Assembly: GCA_018434325.1 (NCBI GenBank)
Contig: JAHDPO010000002.1
Coordinates: 1-64,000, forward strand
Reading direction: 5' to 3'
Source of the DNA: Clostridia bacterium
GTDB lineage: Bacteria > Bacillota > Peptococcia > DRI-13 > UBA5745
Length of the DNA stretch: 64,000 nucleotides
Shown: one piece after another, positions 25,470-34,410 of the stretch
Position numbering within the stretch: the stretch's first letter is position 1
How the letters are laid out: every line of letters starts with the position of its first letter
Position numbers and translations under genes: made by a program
Notes under the pieces: model-generated
The model's database searches: none
The model's input: the letters and a program-made list of their open reading frames with translations, nothing else
Told to the model about the DNA's origin: nothing

Positions 25470-26408
25470 TTAAAATAAAGCAAGGCTTTTGAAAATAACG
25501 ATAAACCCGAAAATAGTGAAAATCGACAATACGGAAGTATATACCACAATCTGTCCGGCCAGCTCACTGTCGCCCTCCATTTGCTGGGCCATGGTATAAG
25601 AGGCCACCGCAGTAGGCGCACCATAAAAAGGCAGCAGGCTGATGAGCGCCAGATCCCGAAAGCCCAGGAAAACGGCAATGGTCAGCCAGATAGCCGGCAT
25701 GATCACCAGTCTGGCGGCCACGGCAATCACCAAAGGCCTCAGACAGCTCTTGACCGTCTCAAACCGGAAGCAGCCACCTAAGGCCGCCAAAGCCAGAGGC
25801 GTAGCCACTTTGCCTAAATTGGAGGTGGTAGTGGTGATAAAGGCGGGAAGCCGGATACCGCCGTATAAAACGGCCAGGCCCAAAAGAGAGCTGATGATCA
25901 AAGGATTAGTAATGAGATTCCGCAAAATCCTGGGCCAATAAATCTTGCCGCCGCGAAAAATTTCCAGGGCCAGTACGGCCAGCACATTAAACAAGGGAAT
26001 CATGACGGCAATCAGGATAGCCGTATCCCCTAATTCCTCCTGCCCCCAAAGGGAGCGGGCCACCGCCAGCCCGAACAAAATAAAATTGCTGCGGAAAATG
26101 GCCTGGATCATCACACCCCGGCGGCTATCTTCTTTTTCCAGGCGAGGTATCAGCGTACATAAAACAACAAAAGTGATCAGAGTGCTAACCGTGCCGTATA
26201 TGATTAAGGAGTAATTTATTCCGGCCGTCAGATCAATGATACGGACATTTTCAAAAAGCAGCGCCGGCATAAAGATGGAAAAGACCATTTTATTTATCGT
26301 CAGGGCCGTCTGCTCATCCCAAATCTTTAGCCGCGCCGCCGCAAAACCGACTACAATATAGGCTAACAGTGGAAAGATCACTTCAAAAGCTAAGTAAAAA
26401 TTGGCCAT
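25470..26408 (-). CDS. AEC family transporter, second copy
   Basis: A 312-residue membrane carrier with the AEC pattern (ALTINKMVFSIFMPALLFENV; NLITNPLIISSLLGLAVL; GKVATPLALAALGGCF). It shares topology and motifs with the carrier at 13994-14938 but is clearly divergent. Likely role: secondary transport of an organic acid. It starts 21 bp after the cyclo-ligase gene and may be co-transcribed with it and the ABC importer upstream. The substrate is unknown. Confidence 0.83.
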   Translation of the reverse strand: MANFYLAFEVIFPLLAYIVVGFAAARLKIWDEQTALTINKMVFSIFMPALLFENVRIIDLTAGINYSLIIYGTVSTLITFVVLCTLIPRLEKEDSRRGVMIQAIFRSNFILFGLAVARSLWGQEELGDTAILIAVMIPLFNVLAVLALEIFRGGKIYWPRILRNLITNPLIISSLLGLAVLYGGIRLPAFITTTTSNLGKVATPLALAALGGCFRFETVKSCLRPLVIAVAARLVIMPAIWLTIAVFLGFRDLALISLLPFYGAPTAVASYTMAQQMEGDSELAGQIVVYTSVLSIFTIFGFIVIFKSLALF

Positions 26409-26429
26409 CTGTATTCCTGATTTCTGGTT

Positions 26430-27041
26430 TTATTTTTTATAAGCGACACTATAATATATGCCGGCTTCCGTCACTACCGCATCTACGGTTTCGTCATGAG
26501 CCTCTGTGGGCAGTATGTCCTGCAAAAAAGCCTGCCGGCAAACCGCCGCTTTATAGAAGCTGCCTTGGGCCAGGAAGCGGTCGTAGAATCCGCCGCCCCT
26601 TCCCAGGCGATGGCCTTCCTTGTCGCAAGCCAGGCAGGGCACCACCACAAAATCAATGGCCGCTGCCGGCAGCACTGGCCCGCCCTGGGGCGGCTCCCAA
26701 AGTCCTAAGGGCGGTACCTGCCGCAGCTCCCGGCGGCTATCGATCAGACAGGCCTCCATCACGCCGCCGCCGGTGGCGGCGCCGGTGCCCGGCAGGCAGC
26801 GGGGTACCGCCACCAGCTTGCCTTGCTTCAAGGCGTCTTCAATCAAAGGCCAGGTATCCACTTCCCAGCCGGTGCCTATAAAAATAAATAATGTCTTGGC
26901 TTTCTGATATTGCTCCATAGCGGTCAGCAGCTGCCGAATTTGCCGGTCGTCTTCCTGCCGTTTGGCCAGGGGCAGATTTCTTGCCGCAGTAAGGAGCCGC
27001 TGCCGCAGCCCTTTTTTCTTTGCCAGTATAATATTGCTCAC
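26430..27041 (-). CDS. 5-formyltetrahydrofolate cyclo-ligase
   Basis: A 203-residue cytosolic enzyme that converts 5-formyl-THF to 5,10-methenyl-THF with ATP. The N-terminal KKGLRQRLLTAARNL and the signature GHRLGRGGGFYDRFL match the family, and the C-terminal HDETVDAVVTEAG is typical. The start is GTG at 27041 with AAGGAAAA upstream. It lies 46 bp after the ABC ATPase gene on the same strand. Confidence 0.93.
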   Translation of the reverse strand: MSNIILAKKKGLRQRLLTAARNLPLAKRQEDDRQIRQLLTAMEQYQKAKTLFIFIGTGWEVDTWPLIEDALKQGKLVAVPRCLPGTGAATGGGVMEACLIDSRRELRQVPPLGLWEPPQGGPVLPAAAIDFVVVPCLACDKEGHRLGRGGGFYDRFLAQGSFYKAAVCRQAFLQDILPTEAHDETVDAVVTEAGIYYSVAYKK

Positions 27042-27087
27042 TTTTCCTTTGCCGCCTCCGTCTGTCGATTATCTGAAATCCTGCCCG

Positions 27088-27834
27088 CTATTTGAATACG
27101 GAATTAAGGAATAGTTTCGTTCTTTCCTGTTTGGGCGAATTAAAGATCTGCTCCGGCGGCCCTTCCTCCTCGATCCGGCCCTGATCCATGAAAATCACCC
27201 GGCTGGCGGCTTCCCTGGCAAAACCCATCTCATGGGTAACCACAATCATAGTCATCTGCTCCCGAGCCAATTGCCGGATTACCTGCAGCACTTCGCCGGT
27301 AAGCTCCGGGTCCAGGGAGGAAGTGGGCTCATCGAAAAGCAAAAGCTCCGGCTCCATCATCAAGGCCCTGGCAATGGCCACCCGCTGCTGCTCACCACCG
27401 GAAAGCAGCGAAGGATAAGCCGTGTCCTTATGAGATAGCCCCACCTTCTGCAGCAGCCTGGCCGCCCGCTCCTGCAGCACCTTTTCCGGCTCTTTTTTGA
27501 CCAGCCGGGGAGCCAGCATCAGGTTGTCCCTGACATTGAGGTTGGGGAATAGATTAAACTGCTGAAAGACCATGCCCATTTTCTCGGTGACTTCCCGGGC
27601 CTGCTTCTTGCTGCAATAGACGCCGTCTTCCACCAGGGGGCTGCCCTCCATATTAATGGAGCCGCCTTCCACCTTTTCCAAATCAATGAGACAGCGCAGC
27701 AAGGTGCTTTTGCCGGAACCGGAAGACCCGATAACAGCAATAACTTCTCCCTGTTCCACTTTAAAAGAGATATCCTTCAGCACCTCTTGGTGGGCAAAGG
27801 ATTTTTTTAAATTCGTGACCTCGATCACCGCCAT
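27088..27834 (-). CDS. Polar amino acid ABC transporter ATP-binding protein (GlnQ-like)
   Basis: A 248-residue ATPase: Walker [11 protein letters not shown]-loop FQQFNLF, signature [16 protein letters not shown], Walker [15 protein letters not shown], switch His in VVTHEMGFA. It energises import through the permease encoded 34 bp upstream. Family members serve Gln, His, Arg, cystine and related amino acids; the specificity is not evident. The signature has Glu where most relatives have Gln, a conservative change. Confidence 0.95.
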   Translation of the reverse strand: MAVIEVTNLKKSFAHQEVLKDISFKVEQGEVIAVIGSSGSGKSTLLRCLIDLEKVEGGSINMEGSPLVEDGVYCSKKQAREVTEKMGMVFQQFNLFPNLNVRDNLMLAPRLVKKEPEKVLQERAARLLQKVGLSHKDTAYPSLLSGGEQQRVAIARALMMEPELLLFDEPTSSLDPELTGEVLQVIRQLAREQMTMIVVTHEMGFAREAASRVIFMDQGRIEEEGPPEQIFNSPKQERTKLFLNSVFK

Positions 27835-27868
27835 GGCTTCTTCTTCCTCTCGTCTTTATTTCCTGCCC

Positions 27869-28528
27869 CTATTTTTCCTGAAGCTTGTAGCGGCCTTCCA
27901 GCTTCTTAAACATGATGGTGACAACGAATACGATGACCAGGTAAATAAGGCCGGCATAAATATAAGCCATGGGGTTGGAGTCCCGGCTTACCGTGGCCTT
28001 GGCCCCGTGCATCAGCTCCGCCAAAGCGATAACGTAAGCCAATGAGGTATCTTTCACCAGAGTGATGGTTTCGTTGGTGATGCCGGGCAAAGCCACCCGA
28101 ATCATCTGGGGAATAATCACCCTGGTCATGGTCTGAAATCGATTGAGGCTAAGCACCTGACAGGCCTCGTATTGGCCCTTGGGCACCGCCAGGAAGCCGC
28201 CCCGCAGAATCTCTGCAAAGTAAGCGGCGTAGTTCAGCGTAAAAGCAAATACCGCCGCCATCAGCCGGCTGAAACGCAAAAAAGGCCCTACCACCGGTAT
28301 AAAAGGCAGGCCGTAATAAACGAACATCAGCTGCAGCATCAGCGGCGTTCCCCGCATGATATAAATATACATTTCCATAAACCATTGCAGCGGCCGGATC
28401 CGGCTTCTGACCGCCAGGGAAACCAAAAAACCCAGGGGCAGGGACAACACCATGGTCAGCGTCCACAAGACCAGGGTCATTTTTGTTCCTTCCAACAATA
28501 AGGGCATGATTTTTGAAAAATACGCCAT
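27869..28528 (-). CDS. Polar amino acid ABC transporter permease (GlnP/HisM-like)
   Basis: A 219-residue membrane subunit with about five TM segments and the HisM/GlnP motifs MRGTPLMLQLMFVYYGLP and the EAA loop EACQVLSLNRFQTMTRVIIP. It probably works as a homodimer with the ATPase encoded downstream and the duplicated binding protein encoded upstream (29087-30637). The 558-bp gap between binding-protein and permease genes is filled by two structured repeats and an alternative-hairpin region, which may lower downstream expression. Confidence 0.94.
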   Translation of the reverse strand: MAYFSKIMPLLLEGTKMTLVLWTLTMVLSLPLGFLVSLAVRSRIRPLQWFMEMYIYIMRGTPLMLQLMFVYYGLPFIPVVGPFLRFSRLMAAVFAFTLNYAAYFAEILRGGFLAVPKGQYEACQVLSLNRFQTMTRVIIPQMIRVALPGITNETITLVKDTSLAYVIALAELMHGAKATVSRDSNPMAYIYAGLIYLVIVFVVTIMFKKLEGRYKLQEK

Positions 28529-28565
28529 CTTCGCAAGCCTCTCTTTTTCCTTTTAAAACATCAAC

Positions 28566-28740
28566 TTATACTATTCTGCGATTAAAATATGGAATATTTT
28601 AATCTGGCAATTCTTGATTGCCACTGCGCCAAAGGTGCAGGCAGAATAGCATATATGCCAATCTGCGTGGGCAAAGCCCACTGCCGCACTCTGTGCAGCA
28701 AATTAAAAACTAAAGGTTTTTAATTGCACATTAGTATTAG
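28566..28740 (-). repeat. Structured terminal-inverted-repeat element, family 1, copy A
   Basis: About 175 bp. Termini TTATACTATTCTGCGATTAA (28566) and, inverted, TAATACTAATGTGCAATTAA (from 28740) form imperfect ~21-bp inverted repeats. Inside are hairpins including GATTAAAATA/TATTTTAATC, GGCAATTC/ATTGCC, GTGGGCAAAGCCCAC and TTAAAAACTAAAGGTTTTTAA. It is oriented like copy B and, relative to transcription, like copy C. Located between the binding-protein and permease genes of the amino acid importer. Confidence 0.8.
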
Positions 28741-28841
28741 ATACTTCTCCAGATAACCCCTTTTTTCCTGTTGCCAGTGAGAAAATATTGCGATTTTCGG
28801 CTAAAAAGGGCGCCTCGCCACGGCTGTTCCCAACCGTTTTG

Positions 28842-28885
28842 AGACACCCCTTCAAGGAAACTTACTGGGGTGTCTTTGACACCCC
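28842..28885 (-). promoter_or_regulatory. Alternative-hairpin region between repeat copies
   Basis: Read on the minus strand, three segments follow one another: GGGGTGTC (28885-28878), GACACCCC (28874-28867) and GGGGTGTCT (28850-28842). The middle segment can pair with either neighbour, giving mutually exclusive stems. No long T run follows. It could act in mRNA stability or attenuation (inference). Confidence 0.5.
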
Positions 28886-28917
28886 CTGAGAAAGTTCTCA
28901 TTCTTTTAAGACGGCAG

Positions 28918-29090
28918 TTATACTATTCTGCGATTAAAATATTCCATATTTTAATCTGGCATTCTTGATTGCCACTGCGCCAAAGGCGCAGGCAGAATAG
29001 CATATATGCCAGTCTGCTGGGCAAAGCCCACTGCCGCACTCTGTGCGGCAAATTAAAAACTAAAGGTTTTTAATTGCAGATTAGTATTAT
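28918..29090 (-). repeat. Structured terminal-inverted-repeat element, family 1, copy B
   Basis: About 173 bp, roughly 95% identical by eye to copy A. Its right end reaches the stop codon of the duplicated binding-protein gene (stop at 29087-29089), so the last bases of the element supply the end of that gene. Same orientation as copy A. Confidence 0.8.
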
Positions 29091-30637
29091 TTGACCATAA
29101 TGTCTTTGCCGAACCATTCGGTGGAGATTTTACCGGCGGCGCCGTCGGCCACCATCAGATTCAGTATGGCTTGAACCGCATTTCTCATGGCGGCATTGCC
29201 TTGTTTGAAACCAATACCGTAATCTTCGGGAGCCAGCACATCTTCCAACAGCATCATATCTTTGAAAGCATCGGTAGACAAGTAATAGCGGGCCATAATT
29301 TCGTCAGCCACTACCGCCGCCAGCCGGCCGGCCTTCAAGTCATTGAAAGCATCTACGTTCTGAGGATATTCACTGATTTTCGATACCTGGCCTTTCAGCT
29401 CGTCGCCTTCCACAGCCGCTAAAGCAGAAGATCCCTTCTGGACGCCGATTTCCTTGCCGGCCAAATCAGCTTTAGTTTTGATGCCGCCGTTGGCCATCAC
29501 CAAAATCATCTGGCTGTTGGCAATATAAGGATCGGACATTTCCATGCTGGCCATACGCTCCGGCGTAATGGTGAAGCCATTCCAGATGCAGTCAATGTTG
29601 CCGCTGGACAACTCCATCTCCTTGGAGTCCCAATCGATGGGCTGCAGCACCAGCTGGGCGCCCAGGCGCTGGGTTACTTCCTTAGCCAGATCCACGTCAA
29701 AGCCTACAATTTCGCCTTTTTCATCCCGGAAACCCATGGGAGCAAAGCTGTCATCCAGGCCCATAACGAACTTATCCTTGGTGAAGGGGATCATGATATC
29801 TTTGCCGAACCATTTCTCGGAAATCCCGGCAGCAGTGCCGTCGTAAATCATTTCATAAAGGGCGACCTGCACAGCATCGCGCAGCTCCATATTGCCTTTT
29901 TTGAAGCCGATGCCATAGCTCTCCGGGGCCAGAGCCTCATCGAGCAGCCGCAGGTCTTTGTAAGCGTCGGTGGATAAATAGTAGCGGGCCATGATCTCGT
30001 CAGCCACTACGGCTGCCAGACGGCCGGCTTTCAGATCATTGAAGGCATCCACATTCTGCGGATACTCGCTGATTTTCGATACTTGCTTGGCTAATTCATC
30101 ACTATTGACCGCATCCAAAGCGGAGGAGCCTTTTTGAACGCCGATCTCTTTGCCGGTCAGGTCAGCCTTGGATTTAATATTGCTGTCAAGCACCAGAATC
30201 ATCTGGCTGTTGGCAATATAGGGAGCGGACATTTCCATGCTGGCCAGGCGTTCCTCGTTAATGGTGAAGCCATTCCAAATGCAGTCAATATTGCCGCTGG
30301 CCAGTTCCATTTCTTTAGAGTCCCAGTCGATGGGCTGCAACACCAATTCCCGGCCCAGCCTCTGGGCTACTTCCTTGGCTAAATCCACATCAAAGCCTAC
30401 GATCTCGCCCTTCTCATCCCGAAAACCCATTGGCGCAAAGCTATCGTCCAGACCCATCACCAGCTTGCCGGGGTCGGAAGGCTTAGCACCGTCCTGCTTC
30501 TCAGGCTGGGAAGCCTGCTCCTGCTGTCCTCCCTGGCTGGCCGGCGGGTTGCTGCTTTCAACCGGCTTAGAGCCGCAGCCGCTAATCAGTCCCAGGGCCA
30601 GTACGGCGATCATCACTATCGCTATCCACTTCTTCAT
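29087..30637 (-). CDS. Amino acid ABC transporter binding lipoprotein with two tandem SBP_bac_3 domains
   Basis: A 516-residue lipoprotein: signal peptide with lipobox ISGC (Cys21), a Gln/Pro/Ser-rich linker (22-57), then two complete family 3 binding domains at about 58-284 and 289-514. The two share long identical stretches, such as VMGLDDSFAPMGFRDEKGEI and KISEYPQNVDAFNDLKAGRL, and are about four-fifths identical overall, so the duplication is recent. Ordinary family members have one such domain (about 250-270 residues). Ligand-contact regions appear intact in both, so one polypeptide could hold two ligands. It precedes the permease and ATPase genes of the same strand, separated by repeat copies A and B. 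Confidence 0.93.
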   Translation of the reverse strand: MKKWIAIVMIAVLALGLISGCGSKPVESSNPPASQGGQQEQASQPEKQDGAKPSDPGKLVMGLDDSFAPMGFRDEKGEIVGFDVDLAKEVAQRLGRELVLQPIDWDSKEMELASGNIDCIWNGFTINEERLASMEMSAPYIANSQMILVLDSNIKSKADLTGKEIGVQKGSSALDAVNSDELAKQVSKISEYPQNVDAFNDLKAGRLAAVVADEIMARYYLSTDAYKDLRLLDEALAPESYGIGFKKGNMELRDAVQVALYEMIYDGTAAGISEKWFGKDIMIPFTKDKFVMGLDDSFAPMGFRDEKGEIVGFDVDLAKEVTQRLGAQLVLQPIDWDSKEMELSSGNIDCIWNGFTITPERMASMEMSDPYIANSQMILVMANGGIKTKADLAGKEIGVQKGSSALAAVEGDELKGQVSKISEYPQNVDAFNDLKAGRLAAVVADEIMARYYLSTDAFKDMMLLEDVLAPEDYGIGFKQGNAAMRNAVQAILNLMVADGAAGKISTEWFGKDIMVK

Positions 30638-30718
30638 ATCCCTTTTCCCTCCATAAATGCATCTTAATTTTCGCTATTTCTTCACCGCTTTAACGTGGTA
30701 AAGAAATAATACGTTGCC

Positions 30719-30747
30719 ATTTTAACATGACCTCATGACAAAGTCAA
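30719..30747 (-). promoter_or_regulatory. Promoter of the duplicated binding-protein gene
   Basis: On the minus strand TTGACT (30747-30742) and TAAAAT (30724-30719) are 17 bases apart, about 82 bp upstream of the start. An inverted repeat, TTCTTCACCGC/GTGGTAAAGAA (30678-30705), lies in the leader and could be an operator or hairpin. Confidence 0.65.
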
Positions 30748-30824
30748 TGCTTTTTGCCAATTGCCTGCACTGCCTGCCCTTGCGCATCCTTGCCAGTCCG
30801 GCCAAGTCATGATAGGATATCCTT

Positions 30825-31316
30825 ATGAAAGAGCATAATAAAAACACCAAAAAAACCAATGCTGCCCGTCTGCTGGACAGCTTGGCCATTCCTTATACGC
30901 TCCAAGCCTACGAAGTGGACGAGGAGGATCTCAGCGCCATCCATGTGGCCGAAACCCTGGGCTTGCCGGCGGAGCAGATATATAAAACCCTGGTGGCCCG
31001 GGGCGATAAAACCGGCGTTCTGATCTGCTGCATTCCCGGCCCAGCCGAGCTGGATTTAAAAGCCCTGGCTCAGGCAAGCGGCAATAAAAAGGTAGATCTG
31101 GTTCCTCTGAAAGAGCTGCTGGCTTTGACCGGCTATATCCGGGGCGGCTGCTCTCCTTTAGGGATGAAAAAGGTCTATCCTGCCTACATTGATGAGGCGG
31201 TGCTGCGGCAACAGGAAATAATAGTCAGCGCCGGCCAGCGGGGATTGCAGCTTAAGATCGCCGCCGCCGATTTGGTGACCGTCCTCAAAGCGAAGGTTTG
31301 CCCTTTGTGCCACTGA
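30825..31316 (+). CDS. ybaK: Cys-tRNA(Pro)/Cys-tRNA(Cys) deacylase
   Basis: A 163-residue YbaK/ProX-family protein that hydrolyses mischarged Cys-tRNA(Pro). Lys54 in QIYKTLVARG matches the essential lysine, and GYIRGGCSPLGMKK is the family's conserved loop; the length is normal. It is the first plus-strand gene after a long minus-strand block, with only a weak ribosome binding site (AGGATA). The lipid kinase gene follows after 32 bp. Confidence 0.93.
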   Translation: MKEHNKNTKKTNAARLLDSLAIPYTLQAYEVDEEDLSAIHVAETLGLPAEQIYKTLVARGDKTGVLICCIPGPAELDLKALAQASGNKKVDLVPLKELLALTGYIRGGCSPLGMKKVYPAYIDEAVLRQQEIIVSAGQRGLQLKIAAADLVTVLKAKVCPLCH

Positions 31317-31348
31317 TTTATCATCACATGCAAGGAGACTAATCGATT

Positions 31349-32254
31349 ATGCGTACCGGTCTGCTTATCTACAATCCAAATTCTGGCAGCCGCATGGTGC
31401 CGAAAATGCTGGATGACCTGGTGGCCCACGGCCTTGTCAAGGGCTTATCCTTATTGCCCTTTCGGCTGGACAGCGGCCCGGAAAATCAGTCCTTGCTCAT
31501 CCATCTGATCCGGGAGCCCTGGCTGGAGTTCGTCATTGTCTCCGGCGGCGACGGCACTCTCAGCGCCATTGCCCAGCTGATTCTGACCTACCGGCCCCAG
31601 CTGCCCATGGGCATCATCCCCGCCGGCACCTGCAACGACTTCGCCGAAAGCCTGAAGCTGCCTCAGGATGAATGGGACTGCATCAACACCGTAGCCGCTA
31701 ATCAGCCGGTGGCTTTAGACGTGGGCCGGGTCAACGGCGAGAAGATTTTTCTCAGCACCTGCGCCGCCGGCATGTTTGTCAACATCTCTTTTTCCACCAG
31801 CGGCCTACTGAAAAAAAACCTGGGCCCTCTGGCCTATTACTTTTCCGCTTTGGGCGAACTGCCCCATATCCGTTCTTTTCCTTTGCGTATTGAGACGGAA
31901 GCCGAGATCATCGAGGACGAATTCCTGCTTTTTCTGCTGATCAACGGCAGTCAGGCCGCCGGTCTGGCTAATCTCTACTCCAAAGCCAGAATGCGGGACG
32001 GCTGCATGGATCTCCTGTTGATCCGGGATGTGCCCCGGATTGACTTGCCTTATTTGCTGGTTGAGCTGCTGAACCGGGAAAGCAATGCCGACGGCCGCTG
32101 GTTTCGCCACGTCCGGGCCAAGACCTTCAAATTCTCCAGCAGCCAGACTCTGCATACCACCCAAGACGGCGAAGAGGGCCTGCCCCTGCCTCTTGAAGTA
32201 GAAGTCCTGGGGCAAGCCCTCAATGTATTTATCCCGCATCGCAACCGTTATTGA
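31349..32254 (+). CDS. YegS/BmrU-type lipid kinase (diacylglycerol kinase catalytic domain)
   Basis: A 301-residue cytosolic or membrane-associated kinase of the diacylglycerol kinase family. It has the ATP-binding motif SGGDGTLSAIAQ, GIIPAGTCNDFAESL (normally GTxNDxA), and the N-terminal IYNPNSGS. It would phosphorylate diacylglycerol or a related lipid. AAGGAGAC precedes the ATG. Its stop codon is one base from the stop of the convergent ABC permease gene. Confidence 0.88.
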   Translation: MRTGLLIYNPNSGSRMVPKMLDDLVAHGLVKGLSLLPFRLDSGPENQSLLIHLIREPWLEFVIVSGGDGTLSAIAQLILTYRPQLPMGIIPAGTCNDFAESLKLPQDEWDCINTVAANQPVALDVGRVNGEKIFLSTCAAGMFVNISFSTSGLLKKNLGPLAYYFSALGELPHIRSFPLRIETEAEIIEDEFLLFLLINGSQAAGLANLYSKARMRDGCMDLLLIRDVPRIDLPYLLVELLNRESNADGRWFRHVRAKTFKFSSSQTLHTTQDGEEGLPLPLEVEVLGQALNVFIPHRNRY

Positions 32255-32255
32255 T

Positions 32256-33218
32256 CTAGCGATCTTCCCTGAAGTATGAGTTGCCCAGACTGGCCGGCGG
32301 ATTATACTCTTTCTTCTTCCGCAGGTTAATAAACAGCAGCACCAAAATCGTGGTGATATAGGGCAGCATATCGAGGATCTGAGCATTGACCATCAGCTTC
32401 ATGCCCAAAAAAGGTATGCCCCCCTGAAACTTGAAGCCGATGCCCCGCACCGCCCCGAAGAGATAAGCACCCGCAATGGCCCGCAGGGGATTCCAGATGG
32501 AGAAAATCACCATGGCCACGGCAATCCAGCCGGCGCCGGCAGTCAGCTCGTTTTGCCAGATACCCGCATAAACGCAGGAAAGATAGACGCCGCCGACGCC
32601 GCAAAGCAAGCCGCCGGCCAAGACATTAAAATATTTATACCTGGTCACATTAATCCCGGAGGCATCGGCTGCCCCGGGATTTTCGCCGATTATCCGGGTA
32701 TTCAGCCCTATGTTGGTTCTGGTATAGAAAAGATAAATCAGGATGGCCGTGGCAACAGCCGCCGGCACGAAGGGGCTTTGCTGAAAGAGCACAGGGCCCA
32801 GCAAGGGAATCTTCGACAAGAGAGGCAGGCTTCTGGCGCCAAAGGTGGCGGTGATTTGGGCCGGCAGCGATACGCCGGCCATGGTTTTACCCAGCATGCT
32901 GGAGACGCCGGTGCCGAAAATAGTCAGAGCCAGGCCGGTGACCACCTGATTTGTCCGCAGGCTGATGGTCAGGAAGGCGTAAATCAGAGAGCCGGCCAAA
33001 CTGGCCAGGCAGCCTGCCGCCAAAGCCAGCCAGGGATTGCCGAAATTGAGGGCCACATAAAAGCTGAAAGAAGCTCCCAGCAGCATCAAGCCCTCCAATC
33101 CCAGGTTAAGATTGCCTGCTTTTTCGCAGAGGATACCGCCTAAAGTGGCAAACAATACGTGGGTTCCCAGCATGGCGATAACCTGTAAGAACAACAGGAT
33201 TGAAGTATACGCTTCCAT
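32256..33218 (-). CDS. BMP-type nucleoside-like ABC transporter permease 2 (NupQ/YufQ-like)
   Basis: A 320-residue membrane subunit of the branched-chain permease fold, with about nine TM segments and the stretch LFATLGGILCEKAGNLNLGLEGLM typical of the sugar/nucleoside group, plus IGENPGAADASGINV. Start at 33218, with AAGGAGG about 10 bases upstream; the frame is open further upstream inside the neighbouring gene. It would pair with the other permease (33220-34410) as a heterodimer. This system type imports nucleosides, or guanosine-like substrates in related bacteria. Confidence 0.9.
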   Translation of the reverse strand: MEAYTSILLFLQVIAMLGTHVLFATLGGILCEKAGNLNLGLEGLMLLGASFSFYVALNFGNPWLALAAGCLASLAGSLIYAFLTISLRTNQVVTGLALTIFGTGVSSMLGKTMAGVSLPAQITATFGARSLPLLSKIPLLGPVLFQQSPFVPAAVATAILIYLFYTRTNIGLNTRIIGENPGAADASGINVTRYKYFNVLAGGLLCGVGGVYLSCVYAGIWQNELTAGAGWIAVAMVIFSIWNPLRAIAGAYLFGAVRGIGFKFQGGIPFLGMKLMVNAQILDMLPYITTILVLLFINLRKKKEYNPPASLGNSYFREDR

Positions 33219-33219
33219 A

Positions 33220-34410
33220 TCAGAGCCCCTCCTTTTCCCTGCCGTCATTTTCGCCGCTATCGGCCATGGCGCCGGCGACGCTATCGGCGGCGGCAGCATT
33301 TCCGGGCCCTTGGGCCGCTTCCTGCGCCGGCGCCGGGCCTTGGCAGGGCTTTTCCTTGGGAAATTGCCAGGAGCCTATCACAAACGTCATCTTATAATTG
33401 AGGAAAAAGCCGCTGCCCAGGACGAAGAAGATAATGATCGCCTGCAGCATTTTGGCCATATCCGCCGAAATCCGCATAGCCGTCTCCAAAAAGCTGCCGC
33501 CTTGGAGCAATACGCCGAAGACAAAGGAAGTCAGCAGGATGGCCGGCGCCGACAGCCGGGCCAGCCAGGTGGTGATCACCGCAGTAAAGCCCAAGCCGGC
33601 AGTAAAGCCCTGGGTCAGGGTTTTCTCTACAGCGGAGCTCTGAATCATCCCGGCCAGGCCGCAGAGAGCGCCGGAAAGCAGCATGGTGATAATGATCACC
33701 TTGGTTACCGCAATGCCGGAATAACGGGCAGTATCCTGGCTTTCGCCGATGACGGCCACTTCATAGCCCAGCTTCGTCCTGGTCAGAAGAATATGGATAA
33801 CGACCGTCAGCACCAAAGCGATAATCCAGCCGATATGAATACCAAAAACCGTAGGCAATATGGCGTTATCACTGAAGGTAGGGATTTTCGGAAAGGCCCC
33901 TTCCTTCCAAGGCCCATATTGCAGGTAGGTCAGCCATTTCAGGGCAATGTAGTTCATCATCAGCGTCACCAGGGTTTCGCTGGTATTGAACTTTGTCTTG
34001 AGAAAAGCAGGGATCAGGGCCCATAAAGCCCCGCATATAGCGCCGGCTACAGCCATCGCCGGCAGCAAAATCCAGGGGGATAAATGACCGTAATTCAAGG
34101 CCACGTAAGCGGCGCCAAAGCCTCCCATGGCCATTTGGCCTTCGGCCCCGATATTCCAGAAAATCATTTTGAAGGCCACAGCCACACCCAAGGACAGAAT
34201 AACCAAGGGTATAAATTTATTAAAGGTGGCCCGGATCCGGTAAGCTGAGCCCAAGGCGCCCTTGATGATCTGAGCGTAGACCTCCAAAGGCTTATAGCCG
34301 ATAAGGGCCATGATGATGCCGGCGGCCAGGATTGCCGCCAGAACAGCCAGCAGCTGCATCAAAATAGCCGTCTTTAAAGGGGCCTCCGGTTTTCTGGTGA
34401 TCTTGATCAT
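33220..34410 (-). CDS. BMP-type nucleoside-like ABC transporter permease 1 (NupP/YufP-like)
   Basis: A 396-residue permease with the features FWNIGAEGQMAMGGFGAAYV, FNTSETLVTLMMNYIAL and IGESQDTARYSGIAV found in this subgroup. A hydrophilic C-terminal tail of about 45 residues rich in Ala, Gly, Pro and Glu is unusual. Its ATG overlaps the stop of the ATPase gene upstream (ATGA, 34407-34410) and its stop is one base before the start of permease 2, so the three genes are tightly coupled. Confidence 0.92.
   Translation of the reverse strand: MIKITRKPEAPLKTAILMQLLAVLAAILAAGIIMALIGYKPLEVYAQIIKGALGSAYRIRATFNKFIPLVILSLGVAVAFKMIFWNIGAEGQMAMGGFGAAYVALNYGHLSPWILLPAMAVAGAICGALWALIPAFLKTKFNTSETLVTLMMNYIALKWLTYLQYGPWKEGAFPKIPTFSDNAILPTVFGIHIGWIIALVLTVVIHILLTRTKLGYEVAVIGESQDTARYSGIAVTKVIIITMLLSGALCGLAGMIQSSAVEKTLTQGFTAGLGFTAVITTWLARLSAPAILLTSFVFGVLLQGGSFLETAMRISADMAKMLQAIIIFFVLGSGFFLNYKMTFVIGSWQFPKEKPCQGPAPAQEAAQGPGNAAAADSVAGAMADSGENDGREKEGL

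Noticed and set aside
28566-29090. Insertion sequence
   Set aside because: The copies have inverted ends but are under 200 bp with no transposase frame, so at most they are non-autonomous elements.
33112-34026. Long plus-strand frame of about 300 codons
   Set aside because: It lies antisense to two clear ABC permease genes with conserved motifs and good ribosome binding sites. It has low-complexity Gln/Gly/His composition typical of antisense frames in GC-rich DNA.
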